Positions 14,401-26,506 of a DNA stretch of 64,000 nt are shown here, piece after piece (the first letter of the stretch is position 1; each line of letters begins with the position of its first letter). Origin of the DNA: Epiperipatus broadwayi. Lineage: Eukaryota > Onychophora > Udeonychophora > Euonychophora > Peripatidae. The translations under genes and the position numbers were made by a program. The stretch covers positions 806,001-870,000 of the forward strand of contig JAQFVV010000183.1 of the NCBI GenBank assembly GCA_028023455.1. The letters run 5' to 3'. The notes under the pieces are model-generated. The model had not been told where the DNA came from. It worked only from the letters and a program-made list of their open reading frames with translations, and ran no database searches.

Positions 14401-16405
14401 AAATATGAAAGAAAATTAAAGTGGTTGTTTGGGAAAGTTAATAAAGTTTATTGTAGTGATAAAGGTTATGAGAATAATGTTTCTGAGGATAGAGTTGTTA
14501 ATCTTACGGATTTGAAGTTAAATGATAGAGAATTAGATATTCTTGGTAAAGGCCCAAATTTTGTTCCATTTCATTCAAAAAATATAGTTTTTGATACAAT
14601 TTCGTCTATTGAATCTAGTAATTTGAGTGATGAGCAGAAAGTTGGTATTCAATCGATTTTGAATAAAAGTTTAAAAAGGAAAGAAAAATTTGTTATTAAT
14701 CCTGCTGAGATTAAACATCTTAAAAATAGGTTAATTGCTAATGATGTAATCATTTCTCGTGAAGACAAAGCTGGTAGGTTTGTTATTATGAAAGGAGATG
14801 ATTTCAAAGAGAAAATGGATAGAGAATTAAATAATGGTAAATATATGTTGTTAGATAAAAATCCAGGTAATTTGATTAAAAGAAAATTGATAGATATTAT
14901 GAAGAAAATGGTTAATTTAAAAATTTTTAATAGAGTAGATTATTTAAAATGCTATCCTAATGATTTTACATCAGCTAAGATGTTTGTGAATATTAAAACT
15001 CATAAAGATGGTTTTCCTTTAAGATTTATTTTTGATTTTACAGGTAGTGTTGTAGAAGGTATTTCTAGATTCTTGAATAATTTTTTAAAACAATTTGTTG
15101 ATTTTGGTCAGTACACAGTTTCTTCTTCTTTTGAGGCTTTTGATAAGATTAATAATTTTAAAATGGAAAGTAGTTGGATATTTGGAAGTTTAGATATTGA
15201 AAATATGTATCAGTCTGTTAATAGGTTAAGCAGTATTGATGTTCTTTTGTCTGTATTGATTAAGAAAAGTTCTTTATCAAAAAATAAAATTAAGGTAATT
15301 AAAGATTTGCTTTTGTTATTGGAAGATTCTATGTATTTTACTTATAAAGGTAATTTTTATAAGATTAAGGAAGGGTGGATAATAGGTTATATTATTTCTC
15401 CTTTAGTATGTTCAGTTTATATTAGTTTTATGGAAGAGGAAATTATTATTAAAAAGAATTGTTTATATGTAAAATTATTTGTCAGATATGTTGATGATTG
15501 TTTATTTGTTGTTGAGAATGGTAAATTGAAGGAATTTGTAAATGAGTTTAATTGTTTTGATCCTTCTATAAAATTTGTGTTAGAAGGAGGGGGTTAGATT
15601 TTGGTAAGTTAAAATTTTTAGATCTTTTGGTGATTAGAAATATAGAAACTAATTGTTTATTGTGCAGTCATTTAGTTAAAAGTAAAGAATTAAGATCTAT
15701 AATTAAACCTGATAGCTATCAGTCTGTATCTCATAAAGTAGCTGCTTTAAGGAATTATTGTCATAGGAATATTAAATTAAATAATTCTAGGGGGTAGCTT
15801 TGTTTCAGAAATATCAATTTTATAAAGATTATTTAAGTGTTGGATACTCTGATAAATTTGTTAAAAGTATTTTATTTAATAGTAATATTTGTAAGGATGT
15901 AAAGGTTAAAGAAAAATATGATTTTATTTCTTTGCCATTTAAATTGTCTTCTTATAAAATTGTGTGTAGAAATAGTAAATTGTTTGGAAATAAGAAAATT
16001 GCTTGGAAAAGGGGTGTTACATTGAATAATTTATTGAATAATACAAAGGAAGTTTTTGATAGAAAGACTATTCCTGGTGTGGTATATTTTATTCCTTGTT
16101 TATTTTGTAAGAAGGTTTACATAGGTCAGAGTAGTTTGAGTTTAAATGAAAGAGTAAAGGTTCATAAAAGTAGAGTTAAAAATAGATATCTTAGTTCTGC
16201 TTTGTATGTCCATGAAAAAGATACAGGCCACACTATTGATTTTGATGAAGCTAAGGTTGTCTTCTTTGAGAGAAATGAAATCAAAAGAAGAATTAAAGAG
16301 TCTTTATTATTGAAAATTTATGATTCTGAAGCAATTAACTTATTTAAGAGTTCTTTTAATATTAAGGGTGGATGGGAAGTGAATGGATTTGTGGGTAGTT
16401 TTTAA
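14401..16405 (+). pseudogene. Penelope-like RT/GIY-YIG copy, two 1-bp frameshifts
   Basis: Right-arm copy of the protein at 12370-14352, identical except V to I before FGSLDIENMY and two frame breaks. The first is at about 15588-15592 (five G instead of six), ending the first frame at 15597 after FVLEGGG. The second is at about 15790-15794 (again five G instead of six); the frame then runs from 15800 to 16405 with the whole GIY-YIG domain. Both losses lie in G homopolymers, a class of change that long-read sequencing often gets wrong, so this copy may be intact in the real genome. No ATG at the 5' end, as in the other arm. Confidence 0.88.
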
Positions 16406-16443
16406 TAGTATATATAAGTTGTGTTTTTTTTTATTATTTCTTT

Positions 16444-16487
16444 ACACTTGAGAAGTCTGCTTGTAGCAGTGAAACCTTAGGTTGTGT
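16444..16487 (+). ncRNA. hammerhead-like fold in PLE 3' region (right arm)
   Basis: Stem I half ACAC (16444-16447), UUGAGAA in the place of CUGANGA, stem II CUGC-UUGUA-GCAG, then U, GAAA (16471-16474), self-complementary ACCUUAGGU as stem III, U, and GUGU closing stem I. Two conserved core bases differ (C3 to U and G8 to A), so cleavage is unlikely or weak. PLEs are known to carry hammerhead motifs, which supports the reading. Confidence 0.55.
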
Positions 16488-16575
16488 TTTAATATTATTT
16501 TTATTCTGGTCTGGTTTAATTTTAGATTTGGGGTAGTTTTGATTTTATATTGACTAGTTTAGCTTTATGCTTGTA

Positions 16576-16577
16576 AT

Positions 16578-16670
<93 letters not shown>
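16576..16670. repeat. (TA)n microsatellite bordering the RTE insertion
   Basis: TA repeat with a short A-rich break at about 16624-16632. TA repeat is also found at the other end of the RTE element (19974-19990), so the LINE seems to have inserted into a TA tract. Confidence 0.85.
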
Positions 16671-16674
<4 letters not shown>

Positions 16675-19600
16675 TATCATCATTATCAACCATTATCAAT
16701 CCACTGCAGGATGAAGGTCTCTCCAAGTTTAATCCATCTTCTCCGATCTTTAGCTTCTCTTCTCCACATCACCCCTGCACACTTTCTTATTTCATCCATC
16801 CATCTCACATGTGGTCTCTTTCTGGGTCTTTTACAATCTCTTGGAATCCAGTTTAAAATTTCAATTGTCCATCTATTATCATCTCTTCTAGCAATATGTC
16901 CAGCCCAACTCCACTTCAATCTTTTAATTTTTTCAATGAGGTCAGTAACACCTGTTTGTTCTCTTACCCATACATTGCGTTTTCGATCTCTTCTTGTTAC
17001 TCCCAACATACATCTCTCCATACTTCTTTGAGTGGTCTGAAGTCTCTGTATTGCTCTTCTATTAAGTGTCCAAGTCTCAGATCCATAAGTAAGAACTGGT
17101 AAAACACATTTGTTAAAAACCTTCCTTTTCAAACACATAGGCATATTTCCTTTTAGTATCAAGTTATTTCTACCAAAAGCACTCCAACCAAGTTTAATTC
17201 TATGATTAATTTCCTCCATTATGTTTCCATCTGTATTAATAATCTGACCAAGGTATTTGTAACTGTTAACTTCTTCTAATTCATCATAATCAATCTTTAT
17301 TTTCATATTTTGAGCAAATCGATTAAACATTACTTTAGTCTTTTTAACATTTATCTTTAGTCCTACTTTCCTACTTTCATCTGATAACTCCTGCAACATT
17401 TCCTGCAGCTCTGAAGCATTATTTGCAAAAACAACTACATCATCTGTGAAATCTAAATGACTTAAATAATCTCCATTTACTTTCACTCCTTTAGTTTCCC
17501 ATTTTAATCCACAAAATACTTCTTGCAGCACTGCTGTAAAAAGTTTTGGAGATATGGAGTCACCTTGTCTTACACCTTTCTCAATGTTGACTTTCCCAGT
17601 ATCATTATGTAATCTAATTGTTGCTGTTGCATTTTTATAAATATTCTTTAAAATATGACAATATCCTGGATCTATACCTTGATGATCCAATGCTTTAATC
17701 ACTGAAGAAATGTTTATAGAATCAAATGCCTTTTCATAATCTACAAATCCAAAACATAATGACAACTCATATTCATTTGTCCTTTCTATAACTTCTCTCA
17801 ATACCTGGATATGATCTACTGTACTAAAACCACTTTTAAATCCAGCTTGTTCTCTTGGTTGGTGGAAATCCAATGTTCTCTGTAGACGAGTTGTAATTAT
17901 CTTGGTAAAAATTTTATATAAAACTGATAAAAGGCTGATAGGTCTGTAATTTCTAATATCTTCTTTATCACCTTTTTTAAATATTAATATTATTACTGCA
18001 TTCTTCCAATCATCCGGTACATCTTTATCATTTAGACATTTGGTATATAACTTTGCTAAAAAAAATTTCTATTTCTTCACCTGCTTCTTTTAATATATCA
18101 ATTATAATTCCATCATTACCTGGAGCCTTTCCTTTCTTCATACATTTAATTGCATGTCTCACTTCTTCATTTAAAATTCTGGGCAATTCGGAAGATGTAA
18201 TAGATATAGGAGGTACTTGTTCTTTATTACTATATAATTCTTGATAAAAATCTTCTACCAATTTCATGATGTCATCTCTCTTTTTAGTAATAATTCCATC
18301 TTTTTTTCTTATTGCAGATATAAATTTCCTACCAATACCAAAATGTTGTTTTACATTCTTGAGACTTTTATTTTCTTCTACAGCTTTTCTTGCTAGTTCA
18401 CAGTTATACTTTCTTATATCATTTTCAACTCTTTTCCGCACCATTTTACAAAATTCGAGATATTCAATTCTTTTTAATGCATCATTTTTGTATATCTTCA
18501 TATTCCTTCTTTTCTTCATAAATTCTCTAGTCTCAGTAGAAATTTTATTGGTCAATTGCTGCTTTTTTCTACCAGCTATCTTTGTTGCAGTTTTTAAAAG
18601 TGTATCAGTTATTTTCATATTAATTTCATTCAAATCTGAATCATGTTCAAAATCTACTAATACTTGAAACCGATTTGTAAGTTCTAATTTAAATTCATTA
18701 GAATGTTTCTGAAGATTAGGAATATCAACTGTAAATATTGTTTTTCTTAATAATTTTTGTCTCTCTAGTTTTACATTAACACGTATCTTACACCTTACTA
18801 ATCGATGATCACTTCCTGTGTTAAATTTATTAAGAACATTACAATCTTGAAATATGTATTTCCTGTTAGTCAAAATATAATCCAATTCTGCTGTACCTTC
18901 ATTTGGATGCTTCCATGTCCATTTCCTTTTAACATTTTTCTCAAAAAAAGAATTCATAATATAAAGTTTTTCTTTTTCTGCAAACTCCACAAGTCTATGT
19001 CCTCTCTCATTTCTATTACCATAACCAAAATTACCTACAGCACTTTCATCTTTCATTTGTTTACCAATTCTAGCATTAAAGTCTCCCATAACAATTTTAA
19101 AATGTTGTTTACTCTGATCAAAAGCCTTTTGTACATCCATATAAAAATCTTCTACTACTTCATCACTATGAGAACTTGTTGGGGCATAAACCTGAATTAT
19201 CTGCATTTGGTATCTGCTATTAAGTTGTATAACTAATCTTGCCACTCTGTCTGATACACCATCAATCTCCACAATATTGTTCTTCCACTTTTTATTTATA
19301 ATGAATCCTACTCCACTTGTATTTCCAATATTTGTGCCTTTATAATAGAGTATATGTCCACTTTTTAAATCAATTGTCTCTTCACCTTTTCTTCTAACTT
19401 CACAAAGTCCAATAATGTCCCATTTAATATAAGAGAGTTCTTCTTCTAATTCTTGCAATCTTCCTTCACTTGAAAGTGATCTGCAGTTGTAAGTACCTAA
19501 ATAAAAAGTCGTCATCAAATGGCAGCCTGGGTCTGCAATCAGGGGATTCTTAGCACCCTCCGCCTTCGGCCACCAACCGCTGCCTTGGTTGGTGACTTTA

Positions 19601-19983
19601 CAGCCTCCTGGGAATAAGGGCCATGCTTTATTTTTGTCTGTCATAATTGTATATATGTATTGGAAAAATATTTATCATTTACACAAACATTCATTCTGCC
19701 TTATCAGGCACTGAGAAGAAAGACCATGGTGTTTCTTGATCTTAAACTCAGAGGTAAAAAGCCAATAAACTCACCATGCTGGCTAATGCATGTTGGTGAG
19801 CAGCCCATCCATGTTCATATACTATATGAATAATCACATAGTAATAACAGCTGCAACGACAAGAACGTATGGAGTGGACATTAGGAATTTGCCCTGCATG
19901 GTTCCTTTAAGGCCTGCAAGAGGAATCAAAGGGTCTCCTTTCAGTTAATAGCAAACTCTTTTCTGCAGCCATATATATATATA
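16671..19983 (-). mobile_element. RTE-clade LINE, almost full length
   Basis: Minus-strand non-LTR retrotransposon of about 3.3 kb. The 5' region (19645-19983) has no ORF and includes 'ggctgcagaaaagagtttgc' at its tip. A single large ORF follows (19644 to 16686), and the short 3' end finishes with TGATAATGATGATATGA-type repeats, as is usual for RTE. TA repeats flank both sides. Two other copies occur in the window: 31690-35010 (decayed, minus) and 60690-61000 (3' end only, plus). Confidence 0.88.
16686..19644 (-). pseudogene. RTE ORF: AP-type endonuclease plus reverse transcriptase, one frameshift
   Basis: Begins at ATG 19644. Residues 1-45 are a leader; the endonuclease follows with LGTYNCRSL (49-57), CEVRR (81-85), VYAPT, GDFNARIG (187-194), LDYILTNR and SDHRLV (278-283), the usual metal and catalytic residues. 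After a run of eight A/T at about 18058-18065 the frame shifts. Reading with seven restores a continuous protein through a PDDW and NYRPISLL region into the second frame (17873-16686), with DYEKAFDSI, GVRQGDSISPKLF and FTDDVVVF (the usual FADD box with A to T), then LTYGSETWTL and a C-terminal segment ending in WIDNG. Total about 986 codons, the normal size for RTE. Only one homopolymer frameshift breaks it, so it is either recently dead or a sequencing error. Confidence 0.88.
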
Positions 19984-19990
19984 TATATTG

Positions 19991-20203
19991 TAACATTTTC
20001 TGTATTTCTAGGCCTCTATATGCATTATAAATGCGCGAGTTGATCAAGTTGTGTAAAAGAAAAATAAATGTTCATTTATTTTATTTAAAAAAAAGAAGAA
20101 CGTTTCATTATTATTCTAAAATCATAACTATCTTTCCTGATCAGCTCGGCCTAGAATTATTACCGAGTACAATTGCGAGCTGGATCAGTTTTTAATTTCT
20201 ACA
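19991..20203 (+). other. LTR-like segment (tentative)
   Basis: Starts TGTAACATTTTC and ends TTCTACA. It contains a TATA-like 'attataaatgcgc' and later an AATAAA signal, and is followed by 'gagggtgccagagtcg', which could be a degenerate primer-binding site. This is the layout of a solo LTR or the 5' end of a Gypsy-type element. No gag or pol follows and no second LTR was found in the window. Confidence 0.3.
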
Positions 20204-23200
20204 TGAGGGTGCCAGAGTCGTTAGACCCACTGAGCCTGCGTCAAACATATTGTAACTCGTAAAGTAATAATTATATGATCTGGGTTAAAATTCCCGTTAA
20301 GTAGAAGATATTCCCTTTTGACTTAATTAAAAAAAAGAAATCTATTTAGCAAAGGTAATTTGTATACTAATTTGAATTTAAATAACTAAATATAAAACTT
20401 AAATAGAATAACATTAATTTTATACATGTACAATGAAAGTTAAGTTAATAATAAAGATTTATTCTAGCCCATCAAACATTTAATATTTAAGATTAAGACA
20501 AAATTATAATATTGGCAAGTATTGTGCATATGAATTTAATAATTGGATTCAAATATTGAAGTAATCACTAGTTGGTGTCTTATTTTTCCGTGGTAACAGT
20601 TTCGGTCACTTCTCAGTTCGCAAATCTTTCGATCAAAAAATTATGGGATAACATTTCATTCAAATCTCTATTCATAAAACTTTATGTAAAAGTTATGGCC
20701 ATTAACTTACCGGTAAGTTGATATTTAAATATGTCATTGATCCTCCGCCGTCCAATTCAGTCAGTCGGTAGTCTGCAGTAGTTGTTTTTTTAGCTTTACT
20801 CCTTCCAAATCTCCGATCAAATTTAGATAGAGTCAGATGACGATCTAGGTGACTATTCTCGAGAGAAAGTGTCGGCAAATAATAGAGTCCTACTCACTCA
20901 TGGAGAGCGGTTTCAGTTCATATCTAAGTGGACATATTTTATTATTTTTTTATATAAAAAAAATATGAGACACTTCAAATTACTCAACACTCTCTGGAAC
21001 AACAAGACAAAAGACCCCTTTCAAATCTGTCGGCTCCTTTTATATCCTCAGATTCTTTTTCAAAGTTCTGCACATATTCCTTTTTACCTTATGTTCTATT
21101 TTATAAACTTCTACATTGTTTCTCATTTTTTTTATTACAAAGTCTCTTTTCTCGTTATGAATTTCTGCCATGTTTAATTATTATCAGAAGGTTGTTTCTG
21201 ATAGCAATCTTTTACCTTTGAAATTTCCTTTCACTATTTGAATCAATTATTCAGTATGCACTTTCCAACATTGAATTTATTTTAGTTAACTTATATTAAA
21301 AAAAAGAAAAATTAAACTTTCACTGTACGTTTTTCTTAAAACAACATTATATTACAAAAAAAAAATTAAGCATCGGGTTCTCTCTTTTTTTATTTAAATG
21401 ATACACAATATTAAATAGTAATTTGTACCATATATATAAATAAATGGCACTATATATATATATTGACAAGGTTGTTATAAAAAATAAAACTAGTTTGATG
21501 CTCATTAATTTAATTTAAAACTGATCAAATCAATATTTTATAAATAAGACAACAACACTCCAGACAATTTTACTTTTAAAATAAAAATGTTGAGATATTG
21601 TATAAAAAGATAAAAATATGTTTTAAAATTCAAATTTACACTTATTATTATTAAAATTTCATAAAAAGATGTCTTCACTGGCATTTATGAAAGCAATTTT
21701 TTTTATCCAATAAGAACAACTTCCACTTTATAACTCTTTTTAAAAACAAAACATTTTCAAATAAGATCTAATTATAATCACATATATTTGGGTTTAAAAT
21801 AAAATATTTTACAAATATTTTGCATAAATAAGCTTAAATAAATAAATAAATTACTAAAAATTACAATTTTTCTTTCCAAAATTTTAAAAGAAAAAAGTAT
21901 ACTGAGAAAAATCTGAAATCAAGTAATCTACCATTCAGCAATACTGTTTTTTTTTTTGCATTATCTCATAATCAATCTAGATTTCTTTGAATTTGAAAAT
22001 TTGCATGAGATTATATGACACTGACATCTTCAGATTTTATTTAAATTGATAATTTTAGTTCCAATTTCTATTGCAAAAAATGTATATAGCAAATTAATAT
22101 TATAGGTAACTGTAAAATAGTGGATAAATGCCACAATAATAGCAGCACATCATAATGCTCCAATATGCCTCAACATTAAGAACAGAGTCAAAGAATTTCA
22201 TGGTTTGTTAATTTAATGGGTGATGAATTAGATTTTTCTCTGACTGCCAAAATGTGTTCTTCCTTTCTTATGTTTATTCTACGATTGCTCTGTCCAATGT
22301 GTGAATGTAAACAAATTCCATATGGAATTTCATATACACCATTAGACTCCAAAAGAATTTTATCTTTAGGGCGTTTACTGAAAAGCCACCTATTATATTT
22401 TTATTACACGGATGTTCCCGGAAATAATACTATGAATTTATATATATGAAAGAGAAAATACATAATATAGCTATAGGGCATATCAAATATTATATATATA
22501 TACAATAATTTGTTTTAAGGGTGAAGTGTCTGTAGAATATTTTGAACCTACTGCAATTATTGATACGTGATTTTTATTTTCCACATCAGTACTTTTTCAT
22601 CTTTCAAATAATTTTAAAAGAATATATATATACACGTATATTCAAACTGCCGTTATTGTTAATGATTTTTTATGCAGATTTTATTCTTAAAATAGTAAAA
22701 ATTTTCAGAAATATATTTTATTCTTTTTAAAAAGACATATTGAACGAATAGCATACGGTTTGTAAGTAACACAAGAAGACAATATTTTTAATTTATTTTC
22801 AAATACAGCAATATAGAAAAACGTTAAAATGTTAAATAAACTGCTGATTTTTTAATGTTACATTGAAGAAAAACAGAACACAAGTTTAACAAAAGAGACG
22901 CAAATAATCACATCATTATTAGCCAATTAATGGCATTTGCTTTGAAGCTTTCTTTTTTTCTATTCTTTTCCCCTGTTTTTAATTTCACTTCCATTAGAAT
23001 TATATTATCTTTCAATCCGCTTTTTAATTAAAAGAATAACAAAGCAAAATGTCTATTTTTTTTCCGAATGGTTAAGTTTTATTTATTATTTTAATATAAA
23101 AGTATGTTTTATATCTTTTTCTTTATATATATATATAATTAGTAATGTATGTGATTATAGTGGATTAATTTGTTTATGATTATTTTATAAAATTAATTTA

Positions 23201-23560
23201 GACTGACAAAATTGATAACGAGAAATACACAAATACACATAGGTATAAAAAAACTCGTGACATAATGATTAAAATATTTATCTATTCATTTCATATTTTG
23301 GGTTTAAATTTAGAACGAGAAAAAAGTGCAAATATTTTCCAAGTCCTACACAAACTTTTTATTTCTTTAGACATCCCCAAAGTAATTTATGTCAATCACC
23401 TAAGTATTTGTTGATAAATGGACATGAAAACTACAAAAAGTCCTCACTTATTCTTATTGGCAACTCTTGGAAATGTCTTTGCTTTGTAGTAAACGATATA
23501 AAGATTGCTTGCTTTTTATCTCTTTATACACATAAAATGATTAAAGTAATAAATAAATAG
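20204..23560. other. AT-rich, no gene recognised
   Basis: No convincing coding region. 20740-20880 is less AT-rich than its surroundings ('cagtcagtcggtagtctgcagtag') and might be an old 5' UTR or promoter remnant. 22350-22450 ends with 'ttattacacggatgttcccgg', a motif also seen near 25565 and 51295 after a GAAACGUC box, so it is a fragment of a repeat related to the 51244 hammerhead. Confidence 0.45.
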
Positions 23561-23993
<433 letters not shown>

Positions 23994-24440
23994 TGAACAT
24001 CACTTTCGCTACGTTACTTGTATGTAATTAATTAAAAAATATTAATAAATATATTCAAAACTTAATTTTAATTACAAATATATGTATGAAGGTATATGTA
24101 TGTTAAGATCACAGAAATATTATAACTCATTACGAAGTTCACTTTATAAATGAGTTTGAACTCAGATTTTGAATCTATGCAATGAAGAATCTCTAAAGTT
24201 TTAAACTATAAAACAGTATATTCCAATAGATTGCTTTAGAACTTTATGGTTTATTAGTAAAGACAATCCCCAATATAGAAATTATTAGCATTATTTGTAC
24301 ACACAATCATTTGGTTTATTTTTAATTAGAAATATTCAATGTGCAAAAATCATATTAAATTAATAATTTTAATATATTTATTATAATTAATTACATTAAA
24401 ATAGGGAAGGTGTGAAAATGAACTTATATAATATATAATT

Positions 24441-24770
24441 ATAATGAACTTGAAGCCCAACTTTCAAGCTTCCTACATCTATTCAATATATCTTATACAA
24501 ATGATATACATAACCACATACATGCGAAAATGATTGACGCTTGTCCATTAAAATTTAACGATTTGTTATCTTAATATAAACTAAGTAATAATTATATATA
24601 TATGGGAAATAAGCTGAACCAACTGATGAGTGCTGGTTCAGCACGAAATACGACTATTGCTGATCATTTATCTTTTTTACATATATGTGGTCATGTGTAT
24701 CAGCTGTATAAGATAGATTGAATAGATGTAGGTAGATTAAAGGTTCGAATTCAAATCATTTATAATTACA
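24441..24770. repeat. HH-A foldback element
   Basis: The left end 'gaacttgaagcccaactttc' and the right end 'ggttcgaattcaaatc' are the usual HH-A termini in opposite orientations. A well-kept hammerhead core lies in the right half at 24619-24660. The left half has lost its core. The right terminus resembles a Pol III B box (GGTTCGAATTC), which might matter for transcription. Confidence 0.7.
24619..24660 (+). ncRNA. hammerhead ribozyme candidate, best HH-A core
   Basis: CCAA (24619-24622), CUGAUGA (24623-24629), stem II GUGCU-GGUUC-AGCAC (5 perfect pairs), GAAA (24645-24648), a short UACGACU segment, A, then UUGC. All core bases fit the hammerhead consensus, with a CUA cleavage triplet. Stem III is only one or two pairs and stem I has one mismatch at its fourth pair. 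The consensus of all HH-A copies (UACGUAU as stem III, UUGG as closing strand) is a better fold than this copy alone. Confidence 0.65.
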
Positions 24771-25030
24771 TTAAGTTTAGTATAGACAATGTTCATATAT
24801 ATATATATATAGTTATATTAGCTTTTAAGTTAAGGTTATTATGTTAAAACTTGGATTTGCTAATAGAAAATGAAGCTCACGAATCAGTCACGGTCTTAGA
24901 TATTTATAGTTTACAAAAGTGCTAGTAGATATTTGCTTTTATATAAATTTTAAAGCTTAATTCAAACTGTTTTATGGTACACACTTTTTAATTAACACAT
25001 TATATTTAATGTTTTCAGGTCATATGATGT

Positions 25031-25350
25031 AAATAAAATAGTTTTTGGTTAAATCGCGTGTCAACTCACGGTTTATTCCAAAAACTATTTTATTTATATA
25101 TGTAAAAATTATAAGTACCCGTTATAAATAAATATATTATATGTAAATTCCAAATAATTTTAAAGGGAAAATTAATAAATATATCTTAAAATTATTTGGA
25201 ACTTATATATATATATAATATAGTTTGTGGGTTCACTTTTTAATTATTATTTTGTTAATGAATACATCAACATTTTAGCTTAATTACAAAAGCCATTAAC
25301 TGGTGATAAATGTTGTTTGTTATATTCATTAACAAAATAATACACATACG
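25031..25350. repeat. cluster of three hairpins
   Basis: Inverted repeats at 25031-25048 with 25078-25096 ('aaataaaatagtttttgg'), 25149-25165 with 25186-25202 ('ttccaaataattttaa'), and about 25237-25265 with 25322-25345 ('ttattttgttaatgaata'). No coding content. Their origin is unknown; they may be ends of old foldback elements. Confidence 0.6.
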
Positions 25351-25830
25351 AACCTACAAAATAAATCATTTATATCTATAATCTGAGAAAATCTTAGCAT
25401 TTAACGCTAAATTGACATAAATTTCCAAATATTAAATAACCCCACATAGCACTTTCAGTGAAACAAATGTATCAGATTCCATATTTCAAAATAACCAGCC
25501 TCAAAATGATTTTTTAGCCATTTGGGAAAGTACTGAAACGTCAACTATTTAGCCATTATATTTTTATTACATGGAAACTCTCAGAAAAAATACTATGCAT
25601 TCATATTTATCCATGAGAATATTAGAATTAAGAATATTATAATATGTATATAGATATATACTACCTATTTTCTGCAGCTTTGCTCAGATTAGTAGAAAAT
25701 TACCAAATCTCATAAAGCAATTAAGTACCATAAAGCAAAATTTTAAAAAAATAAAGAAAATCATATAGGATTCATCAAACGAATATTGGTGTAATGTATT
25801 AGTAGCAAAGCAGATTTCAAATTTATATAT

Positions 25831-26005
25831 ATAATTAAAGAGGATTTGAACCCAGACTTTCAAGTTTCTTACAGTCATTCACTTTATCCAATGAAATCAA
25901 AACACATGACCACATATACATGTGTACCAGTTATATTGGATAGAATGTATGATTGTAGTGAGATTAAAAGTCTGGGTTCAAATTCATTTTAATTAAATTT
26001 GCATT
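25831..26005. repeat. short HH-A terminal foldback
   Basis: The HH-A terminus ('gaacccagactttcaag') is present in inverted orientation at both ends around a centre near 25917. The middle of the element, including the hammerhead, is missing, so this is a deletion derivative. A similar short form lies at 29587-29830. Confidence 0.65.
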
Positions 26006-26077
26006 AAGTATATATATATAATAATTATTAAAACAAGTCACAAATTATGCAACTTGCCTTTAAGCTTGTGCTAAAAT

Positions 26078-26344
26078 GTTCACTAGATGGAGCTTATCGC
26101 TAACTCCAAACAAACTTTAATCATAAGTGCCAACAGAGAAAGAATTCAAAATCTATATCGTACTATCCTCATCTCCAGACCAATTGGTTTCGAGCTTAAT
26201 GACTCTTCACTGAGGTGAGCCATTAAGCTTGAAACCAATTGGTCTGGAGATGAAGATAGTATGATAGAGATTTTGAATTCTTTCGCTGTTGGCACTTATG
26301 ATTAAAGCTTGTTTGGAGCTAGTGGTAAGCTCCATCTAGTGAAC
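26078..26344. repeat. HH-D palindromic hammerhead element
   Basis: A 267-bp palindrome whose ends are GTTCACTAGATGGAGC and the complement. Arms match over about 125 bp around a centre near 26211. A hammerhead-like core with the canonical GUC site lies in the right arm (26205-26249). Its outer motif 'gcttgtttggag...gctccatcta' is shared with HH-C (30919-31208 and 59240-59320), so C and D are one superfamily. Confidence 0.75.
26205..26249 (+). ncRNA. hammerhead-like core, HH-D
   Basis: CUUCA, CUGAGGU (26210-26216), stem II GAGC-CAUUAA-GCUU, GAAA (26231-26234), self-complementary ACCAAUUGGU, C, then UGGAG pairing with CUUCA. The cleavage triplet GUC is canonical. One conserved core base is changed (A9 to U). 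The opposite arm has the same GUC and stem III but a worse core. Confidence 0.55.
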
Positions 26345-26403
26345 ACACACACATATATATATATGAAGTTACTGTTATCGCTAACTGAAATAATCATACA
26401 AAT

Positions 26404-26506
26404 ATATAAACCATTATACAATTACAAATATCCAGTAACGCCCTCTGTTTAATAGTCTATATTTCATATTTACTGGGTATTTGTAATTGTATAATGGTTT
26501 ATATAT
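26404..26506. repeat. 36-bp inverted repeat hairpin
   Basis: 26404-26439 and 26470-26506 are near-perfect inverted repeats ('ccattatacaattacaaat' core) around a 30-bp loop. No coding content. Confidence 0.75.

Larger units (their letters stand above)
12222..16550. mobile_element. head-to-head pair of Penelope-like elements (palindrome)
   Basis: Two copies of one Penelope-like retroelement form an inverted repeat. The left arm (12222-14376) is read on minus and the right arm (14401-16550) on plus. They are separated by a 24-bp spacer (14377-14400) that holds a direct repeat of 'tatattgtaaa'. Arms differ by only a few changes: one coding substitution (V to I), two single-G losses in the right arm and an A/T-run length difference near the 3' ends. 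Outside both ends the homology stops within the same terminal motif ('gattttatat'), so the arms start and finish at element boundaries. Each arm lacks an ATG, so both are truncated at the same 5' point. Confidence 0.9.

Noticed and set aside
12222-16550. Fold-back sequencing or assembly artefact as explanation of the palindrome
   Set aside because: The mirrored homology ends exactly at the element termini, flanks differ on both sides, and the arms carry small differences. It is not fully excluded without reads.
20740-20880. Host promoter or 5' exon in the GC-richer patch
   Set aside because: No splice sites, start codon context or downstream coding region could be recognised.
22216-22449. 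77-codon frame with cysteines as a host gene
   Set aside because: No domain, and its end is a repeat also found near 25565 and 51295.
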